NCBI RefSeq assembly: GCF_001269925.1
Contig: NZ_LHVO01000028.1
Coordinates: 186,001-250,000, forward strand
Direction of reading: 5' to 3'
Length of the DNA stretch: 64,000 nucleotides
Source of the DNA: Pseudomonas sp. MIACH
GTDB taxonomy: Bacteria > Pseudomonadota > Gammaproteobacteria > Pseudomonadales > Pseudomonadaceae
Shown: positions 55,597 through 64,000 of the stretch, piece by piece
Numbering within the stretch: position 1 is the first letter of the stretch
How the letters are laid out: the number at the start of each line of letters is the position of its first letter
Translations under genes and position numbers: made by a program
Notes under the pieces: model-generated
Told to the model about the DNA's origin: nothing
The model's database searches: none
Seen by the model: only the letters and a program-made list of their open reading frames with translations

Positions 55597-56286
55597 TCAA
55601 CGCTGCGATTCGTCATCCTTCCAGGGTGCCGAGAGGTAGCGGGTGCGGTTGAAGGTCTCCAGCCATTCCGGGCAGAACACCACCAGGGCACTGATCACCA
55701 TGCCGTTGATAAAGGCTTCGGGGAAGATGATCAGCCACAGGTAGCCGATAAAATCCTCCAGCCATTCCGGCATGGCAAAACGACCGTCGAACCACAGCAA
55801 CCCCAGGCCCAGCAACAGGCAAAGCAAAGCCGATAGAGCGGCGGCAAAAAAACCGGAGCAGAAGATATACACAAAGGGATTGCGCGGCTGCGCTCGCTCG
55901 ACCACAAGCGCACAGCCTTCGGTGACCAGCACCGGCAGTACGATCAGCAGCAGGCCGTTGACACCCAGGGCTGCCAGGTCCTGGCGCCCGAGCAGCATTA
56001 AGCCGAGCTGGGCGGCAAACCCACCGACGATAGCCAGGGGCCAATCCAGCAGCAGGGTTACGGCGGTCATACCGATAAAGTGGTAGGACACCCCGGTGTC
56101 GAAATCCCGCCGTACCAGCCACAACATGAACAACGCGAATACCGTACCAAATAGCAAATGCTGGCGCCGCCGGTCGGCAAACAACTCCACCCATGGCGAG
56201 CGCAGGATTGCCCACAGCACCACGGGGGTAAAAAGCAGCCAGCCGATGCCGAGGGTTTCTGGCGTCAGCACCGCTGCACTGATCAC
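55597..56286 (-). CDS. CbiM-like energy-coupling factor membrane protein
   Basis: The 229-residue protein has six or seven membrane helices. It starts at a GTG at 56286 that overlaps the stop of the upstream gene (GTGA). The segment FHFIGMTAVTLLL-like near residues 65-80 (VSYHFIGMTAVTLLLDW) and PEAFINGMVISALVVF near the C-terminus resemble the substrate-specific CbiM/NikM component of cobalt/nickel ECF importers (PF01891). No ECF ATPase is encoded nearby, so the substrate and partners are unknown. Confidence 0.75.
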   Translation of the reverse strand: MISAAVLTPETLGIGWLLFTPVVLWAILRSPWVELFADRRRQHLLFGTVFALFMLWLVRRDFDTGVSYHFIGMTAVTLLLDWPLAIVGGFAAQLGLMLLGRQDLAALGVNGLLLIVLPVLVTEGCALVVERAQPRNPFVYIFCSGFFAAALSALLCLLLGLGLLWFDGRFAMPEWLEDFIGYLWLIIFPEAFINGMVISALVVFCPEWLETFNRTRYLSAPWKDDESQR

Positions 56287-56750
56287 GGTTTCACCTGCTC
56301 CAGTGCCTGGCGCAGTTCGGTGGCAGCGTTGTATTCGTGCCGCGCAACCAATCGGCCTTGATCCAGTTGCAACCACAACACGGTATCCGCCGGCGCGGGA
56401 TAACGTGGGGCGATACGCGCGTCGCGATCCAGCATGACCCGGTAGTTGTAGGATTGCATGGCCGGTACCGCGAACAATTTGGCGATCAGTCGAGGCATGC
56501 GCTGGATGTCAGCGACAAACACCGCACGCCGCGCTTCGAGGTAGCCTTTAGGTTGGCCTTGCAGCGCCGCGTCTACCAGCTTGGCCGCATCCATGCTGCG
56601 CGCCACCAACAGAATCTGCGCCTGGTTATCGAGGGTATAGGCTTGGTCGAATTGATCAAGCAAAGTCCAGGGAGCGAGGCGCTCGCCCACCTCAACAGCC
56701 TGTGCCCATACCGGTAAAAGACTTAGCAACAGCACCACCAGAAACTTCAC
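56283..56750 (-). CDS. Exported thioredoxin-fold protein without redox cysteines
   Basis: The 155-residue protein has a signal peptide (residues 1-18, ending AQA), then VGERLAPWTLLDQFDQAYTL, the usual start of a YtfJ/thioredoxin-like periplasmic domain. The CxxC motif of thioredoxins is missing (VARSMDAAK stands in its place), so it is not a disulfide oxidoreductase. Many genomes annotate such proteins loosely as FAD/FMN-containing dehydrogenase; I see no flavin motif. It is coupled with the CbiM-like gene downstream. Confidence 0.75.
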   Translation of the reverse strand: MKFLVVLLLSLLPVWAQAVEVGERLAPWTLLDQFDQAYTLDNQAQILLVARSMDAAKLVDAALQGQPKGYLEARRAVFVADIQRMPRLIAKLFAVPAMQSYNYRVMLDRDARIAPRYPAPADTVLWLQLDQGRLVARHEYNAATELRQALEQVKP

Positions 56751-56855
56751 TGCACGCTCCTCATACGGGGGAAATTAGGCTTGAAAGGCCAGTCTACACC
56801 CTGGCTTTTGCAGCAGGACTTCCTGCGGTCATCATTTGGACGCTAAGCTGCGAGC

Positions 56856-57485
56856 ATGGATGACTCAGATTATTTGCGCCTGCTCACCGTAGCGGCCGAA
56901 CAAGCCAATGCGTTCCTGTCCAATGCCCGCAAATGGGAGCGTGAGCGTTGGGTCTGCCAGCGCCTGTTGCAAGGCTTGAATGTGCCCTACCGCGCCGAAG
57001 AGTTTCACCCCGCCGGGCAAGAACCACCCGATGTGCTGTTTCGCGATGCCAGTTTCGAGGTGTTTTTCGTGCTGGATGAAGGGCGCCGCCTGAATGACGA
57101 ATGGCGCGATGAATTGCTACGCCGGCGCAGTGCCTTTTCCTTGAGCCAACTGGTGCGCCGCGAAGCCAAGCCTCGACGGATCCCCGCCCATGAATTCCTG
57201 CTGCGCCTGGCGCCCACGCTGCGCAAAAAAGCGCACAACTACAAGGAACGCGGCATGGACCTGGGCGAGCTGGATATAGTCGCCTTCACCAGCCTCAAGC
57301 GTGAAGTGCTCGACCTCAACAGCCATTTTCCACCGCCCACCGAATACTTGCGCCAGGGCTGGCGCTCGCTCTCGCTGGTGGGACCAACGTTTGCACGGGT
57401 GCTGTTCGCCCACCCGGACGCACCGGATTTCTTGCGCAACAACCTGGGTCGCAGCATAGTGTTCGACGTGGGCATCAGCCTCTGA
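56856..57485 (+). CDS. DUF1780 family protein
   Basis: The 209-residue soluble protein opens MDDSDYLRLLTVAAEQANAF. It has the conserved block ERERWVCQRLLQGLNVPY and the charged segment VREVLDLNSHFPPP-like near 150. It belongs to DUF1780, of unknown function in Pseudomonas and relatives; a restriction-endonuclease-like fold has been suggested for it, which I cannot check. The DUF3094 gene follows 52 bp later. Confidence 0.78.
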   Translation: MDDSDYLRLLTVAAEQANAFLSNARKWERERWVCQRLLQGLNVPYRAEEFHPAGQEPPDVLFRDASFEVFFVLDEGRRLNDEWRDELLRRRSAFSLSQLVRREAKPRRIPAHEFLLRLAPTLRKKAHNYKERGMDLGELDIVAFTSLKREVLDLNSHFPPPTEYLRQGWRSLSLVGPTFARVLFAHPDAPDFLRNNLGRSIVFDVGISL

Positions 57486-57537
57486 TCCCCACTGTAACGT
57501 GGCGCCCTTTTGCAACGTCTACCTGACGAGGCCTTAT

Positions 57538-57711
57538 ATGACCAGCCGCCTGAACCCCGACGACCAACAGCATGTCGAAGAGTACCTGCAACTCTCCCAG
57601 AACCGAGTCGAGCGCAAGCCTTTCCGGCCGTGGCTGCTCCTTGGTGTGGTGCTGGTGGTAGTGATCGGGCTCGGTCTGCTGAGCCGCCTTTTGAGTTACC
57701 TGACGCTATGA
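57538..57711 (+). CDS. DUF3094 small membrane protein
   Basis: The 57-residue protein, from MTSRLNPDDQQHVEEYLQLS, has a short N-terminal soluble helix and one transmembrane helix (about 34-55). The ribosome-binding site is GACGAGGCC before the ATG. It matches DUF3094 (about 60 residues) and lies just upstream of ndh, with which it may be co-transcribed. Function unknown. Confidence 0.8.
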   Translation: MTSRLNPDDQQHVEEYLQLSQNRVERKPFRPWLLLGVVLVVVIGLGLLSRLLSYLTL

Positions 57712-57771
57712 GCTGCCTGGCGCTCGCGGGGGTAACTGCTCCGATTTCCTTTAGCCTTGCGAGATATCCCC

Positions 57772-59070
57772 ATGACCCATCGTATTATTATCGTCGGCGG
57801 CGGCGCCGGCGGCCTGGAGTTGGCTACCCGCCTGGGTAAGACTCTGGGCAAGCGCGGCACCGCCAGCATCACGCTGGTGGACGCCAACCTCACCCATATC
57901 TGGAAGCCTTTGCTGCACGAAGTGGCTGCCGGCTCACTGAACTCTTCGGAAGACGAACTCAATTACGTCGCCCAGGCCAAATGGAACCACTTCGAGTTCC
58001 AGCTGGGGCGCATGAGCGGGCTCGACCGTGAGCAGAAGAAAATCCAACTGGCCGCCACCCTCGACGAAGAAGGCCGCGAGCTGGTGCCTGCGCGCGTGCT
58101 GGGCTATGACAGCCTGGTGATTGCGGTGGGCAGCACCACTAACGATTTCGGCACTGAGGGCGCGGCGCAGCACTGCCTGTTCCTTGATACCCGCAAGCAG
58201 GCCGAACGTTTTCATCAACAGCTTCTCAACCACTACCTGCGCGCCCATGCCGGGCAGACCGATGTGGTGGAAAAGATCAGCGTGGCCATCGTCGGTGCGG
58301 GTGCAACGGGCGTCGAACTGGCCGCCGAGCTGCATAACGCGGCCCACGAGCTGGCGGCGTACGGCCTGGATCGCATCAAACCGGAAAACATGCATATCAC
58401 CCTGATCGAAGCCGGCCCACGTGTACTGCCGGCCCTGCCGGAGCGGATAGGCGGGCCTGTGCACAAAACCCTGGAGAAGCTCGGGGTGACGGTGCTGACC
58501 AACTCGGCCGTCAGTGAAGTGACGGCCGACGCGCTGATCACCAGCAGTGGCCAGGTGATTCCGGCCAGCCTCAAGGTATGGGCTGCCGGCATTCGCGCAC
58601 CGGGTTTCCTCAAGGACATCGATGGCCTGGAAACCAATCGCATCAATCAGCTGCAAGTGCTGCCGACGCTGCAAACCACCCGCGACGAAAATATCTTCGC
58701 CTTTGGTGACTGCGCCGCCTGCCCACAACCGGACAGCGACCGTAATGTGCCGCCACGGGCCCAGGCGGCCCACCAACAGGCTTCGTTGCTGGCCAAATCG
58801 CTGAAGCTGCGAATCGAGGGCAAGGAACTACCGTCATACAAGTACACCGACTATGGGTCGCTGATCTCGCTGTCGCGGTTCTCGGCGGTGGGCAACCTGA
58901 TGGGCAACCTGACCGGCAGTGTGATGCTGGAAGGCTGGTTGGCGCGGATGTTCTATGTGTCGCTGTACCGCATGCACCAGATGGCGCTCTATGGCTTCTT
59001 CCGCACAGCGATGCTGATGCTGGGCAGCAAGATCGGACGCGGGACTGAGCCGCGCCTGAAACTTCACTGA
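57772..59070 (+). CDS. ndh: Type II NADH dehydrogenase (NDH-2)
   Basis: The 432-residue flavoprotein has the FAD-binding motif IIIVGGGAGGLELATRLG at its start and a second glycine motif IVGAGATGVELAAEL near residue 170 for NADH. It also carries the family segment LPTLQTTRDENIFAFGDCA. It is a peripheral membrane enzyme that passes electrons from NADH to quinone without proton pumping. The ATG at 57772 is preferred over one five codons upstream. Confidence 0.93.
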   Translation: MTHRIIIVGGGAGGLELATRLGKTLGKRGTASITLVDANLTHIWKPLLHEVAAGSLNSSEDELNYVAQAKWNHFEFQLGRMSGLDREQKKIQLAATLDEEGRELVPARVLGYDSLVIAVGSTTNDFGTEGAAQHCLFLDTRKQAERFHQQLLNHYLRAHAGQTDVVEKISVAIVGAGATGVELAAELHNAAHELAAYGLDRIKPENMHITLIEAGPRVLPALPERIGGPVHKTLEKLGVTVLTNSAVSEVTADALITSSGQVIPASLKVWAAGIRAPGFLKDIDGLETNRINQLQVLPTLQTTRDENIFAFGDCAACPQPDSDRNVPPRAQAAHQQASLLAKSLKLRIEGKELPSYKYTDYGSLISLSRFSAVGNLMGNLTGSVMLEGWLARMFYVSLYRMHQMALYGFFRTAMLMLGSKIGRGTEPRLKLH

Positions 59071-59097
59071 CAACAGAGTCCCTAGTGGGACTCGGTC

Positions 59098-59129
59098 AAT
59101 GTGGGAGGGGGATTGCTCCCTCCCACATT
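59098..59129. repeat. REP element (GTGGGAGG family)
   Basis: AATGTGGGAGGG and CCCTCCCACATT flank a short loop. It lies 28 bp after ndh; a hairpin at 59076-59093 (GAGTCCC/GGGACTC) stands between. Confidence 0.85.
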
Positions 59130-59161
59130 AGTATTGTGTTGGATTTGAGATAATTTAAGAC

Positions 59162-59199
59162 AAAAAAAAATCCCCGTATCTTTCGATACGAGGATTTTT
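59162..59199 (-). terminator. Intrinsic terminator of the tRNA cluster
   Basis: Read on the minus strand, an ATCCTCGTATC/GATACGGGGAT stem with a GAAA loop is followed by nine T residues. It ends transcription through tRNA-Pro. Confidence 0.92.
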
Positions 59200-59203
59200 A
59201 ATA

Positions 59204-59280
59204 TGGTCGGGGTAAGGGGATTCGAACTCCTGACATCCTGCTCCCAAAGCAGGCGCGCTACCGGACTGCGCTATACCCCG
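59204..59280 (-). tRNA. tRNA-Pro (TGG), copy 1
   Basis: The cloverleaf has acceptor CGGGGTA/TACCCCG, anticodon TGG in CTTTGGGA, and encoded CCA (59204-59206). It differs from copy 2 by a swapped T-stem end pair, A49-U65 here for G49-C65 there. It is separated from tRNA-Lys by a terminator-like hairpin. Confidence 0.97.
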
Positions 59281-59282
59281 GT

Positions 59283-59310
59283 AAAAAAAAGGCGACCTTT
59301 CAGTCGCCTT
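59283..59310 (-). terminator. Terminator-like hairpin between tRNA-Lys and tRNA-Pro copy 1
   Basis: On the minus strand AAGGCGAC pairs with GTCGCCTT around a 6-base loop and is followed by a T-run of about eight. It lies downstream of tRNA-Lys, so tRNA-Pro copy 1 may rely on read-through or on its own promoter. Confidence 0.7.
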
Positions 59311-59374
59311 CTTCGATCAGCGCTTTTGGCCTCTGATCTTAAGATTCGATTCCAGCGTTAACTGGTCTCAAAAA

Positions 59375-59450
59375 TGGTGGGTCGTGTGGGATTCGAACCT
59401 ACGACCAATTGGTTAAAAGCCAACTGCTCTACCAACTGAGCTAACGACCC
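59375..59450 (-). tRNA. tRNA-Lys (TTT)
   Basis: Acceptor GGGTCGT pairs with ACGACCC; anticodon TTT sits in CTTTTAA; T-arm GGTTCGAATCC. CCA is encoded (59375-59377). Confidence 0.97.
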
Positions 59451-59455
59451 AAATA

Positions 59456-59532
59456 TGGTCGGGGTAGGGGGATTCGAACTCCCGACATCCTGCTCCCAAA
59501 GCAGGCGCGCTACCGGACTGCGCTATACCCCG
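59456..59532 (-). tRNA. tRNA-Pro (TGG), copy 2
   Basis: The same sequence as copy 1 except for the end pair of the T-stem and the encoded surroundings. CCA is encoded (59456-59458). It is upstream of tRNA-Lys with a 5-base gap. Confidence 0.97.
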
Positions 59533-59541
59533 GTTTGAAAT

Positions 59542-59617
59542 TGGCTCCGTGACCAGGACTCGAACCTGGGACCCAATGATTAACAGTCATTTGCTCTACC
59601 GACTGAGCTATCACGGA
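59542..59617 (-). tRNA. tRNA-Asn (GTT)
   Basis: Acceptor TCCGTGA/TCACGGA, anticodon GTT in CTGTTAA, T-arm GGTTCGAGTCC, CCA encoded (59542-59544). It is the first gene of the cluster, 92 bases after a strong promoter. Confidence 0.97.
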
Positions 59618-59708
59618 ACTACATATTTCAAATGTACAACTTTTACTGCGATGTAACCTTCTCTTCGACCCTGTCCGTATCGCTACGTTAGCGTCTCTGA
59701 GGCGCGCT

Positions 59709-59736
59709 ATTCTACAATCTTAAAAACCCCTGTCAA
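59709..59736 (-). promoter_or_regulatory. Sigma-70 promoter of the tRNA cluster
   Basis: On the minus strand TTGACA (-35, at 59736-59731) and TAGAAT (-10, at 59714-59709) are 16 bases apart. A GC-rich GCGCGCC follows the -10 box, a discriminator type common at stringently controlled stable-RNA promoters. Confidence 0.92.
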
Positions 59737-59868
59737 CCCTTTAAATTGCTTTTAAGACAATGATTTGCGCTTCTTTCTGATTTCTTCTTGGGGAGAAGAA
59801 ACCCGTGGGCTGACGTTGCTGCGGGGCGCACTTTACAAGCCTTTGCCTTACAGTTCAACGCCCTATCG

Positions 59869-59897
59869 AAAAAAAAGGCCCTGCGATGCAGGGCCTT
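59869..59897 (-). terminator. Intrinsic terminator after clpB
   Basis: On the minus strand AAGGCCCTGC pairs with GCAGGGCCTT and runs into eight T residues, 25 bp past the clpB stop. The remaining sequence from 59618 to 59868 holds the tRNA promoter and otherwise nothing. Confidence 0.93.
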
Positions 59898-59921
59898 CTC
59901 TTATTACAGTGCAATCCGGGC

Positions 59922-62486
<2,565 letters not shown>

Positions 62487-62558
62487 TAGTCACCTTCCTT
62501 TTGAGCAGGCCGGAGCTATAAAACATTCCTGAATGAAGAAGCCTGCCAGATACCCTTA

Positions 62559-62587
62559 TAGATGGGGTGGATTCTGGAAGATTCAAG
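62559..62587 (-). promoter_or_regulatory. Sigma-32 heat-shock promoter of clpB
   Basis: On the minus strand CTTGAA is followed after 14 bases by CCCCATCTA, matching the RpoH consensus CTTGAA-N13/14-CCCCATNT. It lies 73 bp before the clpB start and just past the pgeF stop. Confidence 0.93.
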
Positions 62588-62617
62588 CTACGGACAGTTG
62601 ACGTAAGTCAGGAGAGT

Positions 62618-63343
62618 CTAGCGTTCGAGCCAGATCAGGGAGGCAAATCGACCGGTGCGCGGGCTGCGCCGGTAAGAAAAGAAGCGCGGATCGGTCACGG
62701 TGCAGAAACCACCACCGTAAACAGCCGTGACACCCCGTGCGGCAAGGCGCAGGCGCGCCAACGGATAGATGTCGGCCATGAACTTGCCGGGATTGCGGCT
62801 TGGTACAAAGGCTTCGGCAGTTGTCGGCAGACGCTGCATGAAGGCTTCACGCACCTCCGGACCGACTTCAAAGGATTGCGGACCGATTGCCGGGCCCAAC
62901 CAGACCAGTACATCGGCAGGTTCGGTATCCAGACTTTCAACAGCGGCTTCCAACACACCAGCCGCCAGGCCACGCCAACCGGCATGGGCGGCAGCGACGC
63001 GCGTCGCAGCACGGTTGCAGAACAACGCGGGCAGGCAATCGGCAGTCATAGAAGTACAGGCGATGCCAGGGGTACTGGTCCAACTGCCGTCGGCTTCAGC
63101 CGTGCGGCCAGGGTCGGCCTCAACCACGGTCACCCCGTGGACTTGGCGCAGCCAGGCCGGCTGAATATCAAATGCGTCGCGAAGACGACGGCGATTTTCA
63201 AGGACAGCCTCCAGGCTGTCCTCGACATGATCGCCCAGGTTGAGGCTGTCGAACGGCGCCAGACTGACGCCGCCCGCACGGGTGGTGACACAGGCCTTTA
63301 CCCGAGCCGGCGCGGGCCAGTCGGGGATCAGCCAGTCATTCAT
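62618..63343 (-). CDS. pgeF: Peptidoglycan editing factor PgeF (YfiH/multicopper-like nucleoside phosphorylase fold)
   Basis: The 241-residue protein is of the YfiH family. The zinc or active-site residues lie in ADCLPALFCNRAA and AAAHAGWRGLAAGV near residue 120-145, with an upstream conserved histidine in QVHGVTV. It acts on nucleosides or on muropeptide precursors during wall recycling, depending on the homologue. It starts in the ATGA overlap with rluD (63340-63343). Confidence 0.92.
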   Translation of the reverse strand: MNDWLIPDWPAPARVKACVTTRAGGVSLAPFDSLNLGDHVEDSLEAVLENRRRLRDAFDIQPAWLRQVHGVTVVEADPGRTAEADGSWTSTPGIACTSMTADCLPALFCNRAATRVAAAHAGWRGLAAGVLEAAVESLDTEPADVLVWLGPAIGPQSFEVGPEVREAFMQRLPTTAEAFVPSRNPGKFMADIYPLARLRLAARGVTAVYGGGFCTVTDPRFFSYRRSPRTGRFASLIWLER

Positions 63344-64000
63344 CCGACAAACGCCTCACGATCCTGCTTGAGCAGCGACAGCAACCAGACAAAATCGTCT
63401 GGAAGTGGCGATTCCCAGCTCATACGCTTACCGCTCGTCGGATGGTCCAGTTCCAGGAAACGTGCATGCAACGCCTGGCGCGGGAACGTCTTGAGCGATT
63501 CGACCATGGTCTGGCTCGCCGCAGGCGGAATGCGGAAGCGGCCACCGTAGGCTGGATCGCCCACCAACGGGAAGTTGATGTGGGCCATATGCACGCGAAT
63601 CTGGTGGGTACGACCGGTTTCCAGCTTGACCCGCACATGGGTGTGGGACCGGAAACGCTCCAGCACGCGGTAGTGACTCACCGCCTGCTTGCCGCCTTCC
63701 ATCACCGCCATACGCTGGCGCTGCTGGCCGTGGCGACCGATCGGGGCATTGATCTTGCCACCGGCGACGACCACACCAATCACGATGCACTCGTAGATAC
63801 GGCTGACGCTACGGCTCTGCAATTGCGTAACCAGTTGCGTCTGCGCCTGAATGGTCTTGGCCACCACCATCAAGCCGGTGGTGTCCTTGTCCAAACGGTG
63901 CACGATGCCGCAACGCGGCACGTTGACGATGTCGGGGATGTGGTGCAACAGGGCATTGAGCAAGGTGCCATCAGCGTGCCCGGCCGCCGGGTGAACCACC
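63340..64000 (-). CDS. rluD: 23S rRNA pseudouridine synthase RluD (5' end outside window)
   Basis: This part holds the last 220 or so residues of an RluA/RluD-family enzyme. The catalytic segment CGIVHRLDKDTTGLMVV gives the active aspartate, and ETGRTHQIRVHMAH and DPAYGG are also diagnostic. It makes pseudouridines in the helix 69 region of 23S rRNA. The N-terminal S4-like domain is cut off at 64000. Its stop overlaps the pgeF start. Confidence 0.92.
   Translation of the reverse strand, partial: VVHPAAGHADGTLLNALLHHIPDIVNVPRCGIVHRLDKDTTGLMVVAKTIQAQTQLVTQLQSRSVSRIYECIVIGVVVAGGKINAPIGRHGQQRQRMAVMEGGKQAVSHYRVLERFRSHTHVRVKLETGRTHQIRVHMAHINFPLVGDPAYGGRFRIPPAASQTMVESLKTFPRQALHARFLELDHPTSGKRMSWESPLPDDFVWLLSLLKQDREAFVG

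Overview
The window looks like the chromosome of a Pseudomonas of the fluorescens group. The evidence is the gene content (RoxSR, four Dpp-type binding proteins around an OprD-family porin, a pilA/pilC/pilD-coaE-yacG block, ampDE, nadC, speC, a fruBKA operon with divergent fruR), uniformly GC-rich coding, and many REP elements of the GTGGGAGGGGGCTTGC type between genes. From memory, most blocks match P. aeruginosa PAO1 blocks (PA4435-4441, PA4491-4506, PA3888-3903, PA4513-4544, PA3560-3563) in a different order. There are no prophages, insertion sequences, CRISPR arrays or rRNA genes. Two genes are cut by the window ends: an acyl-CoA dehydrogenase at the left and rluD at the right.

Layout. 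0-5 kb: acyl-CoA dehydrogenase start, GlxA-type regulator, zapE, trpS, a small alpha/beta hydrolase and yhcB. 5-9.8 kb: an SbmA/BacA-like ABC exporter, the RoxS/RoxR redox two-component system and a periplasmic SIMPL-domain protein. 9.9-22.6 kb: a di/oligopeptide uptake locus with four paralogous periplasmic binding proteins, an OpdP-like outer-membrane porin and one DppBCDF inner-membrane transporter. 22.6-25 kb: two small exported proteins with acidic tails, then prfC. 25.3-28.8 kb: an OpuC-type osmoprotectant transporter. 29-33 kb: speC (ornithine decarboxylase) behind a structured leader, then a PepSY/flavodoxin/reductase fusion. 33-41.5 kb: Tat-exported PhoD phosphatase, the fructose PTS operon fruBKA and its repressor fruR with a clear operator between them. 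41.5-50 kb: TatD nuclease, zinc-ribbon membrane protein, chemoreceptor, ampE-ampD, a DUF1631 protein, nadC and a DUF6388 protein. 50.2-55.3 kb: tRNA-Thr, a pilin-type oligosaccharide ligase, pilA, pilC, pilD, coaE and yacG; no pilB is present. 55.3-59.1 kb: small conserved proteins, a CbiM-like membrane protein and NADH dehydrogenase ndh. 59.2-64 kb: a tRNA cluster (Asn-Pro-Lys-Pro), clpB with a sigma-32 promoter, pgeF and rluD.

Functional groups. OpdP, four binding proteins and DppBCDF form a full route for peptide uptake from the outer membrane to the cytoplasm. FruB, FruA and FruK take fructose to fructose-1,6-bisphosphate under FruR control. PilA, PilC, PilD and the ligase are part of a type IV pilus, but the assembly ATPase is not encoded here. 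RluD, PgeF and ClpB sit in the order common in gammaproteobacteria.

The most interesting points are the expanded dpp locus without its usual regulator and peptidase genes, palindromes with an AAACGTTT core upstream of both fruR and the porin, the pil cluster lacking pilB but with a pilin ligase, a terminator-like hairpin in the speC leader, and the pair of small exported acidic proteins. I saw no clearly novel defence or mobile system. Names of PAO1 homologues and family assignments come from recall, not from searches.
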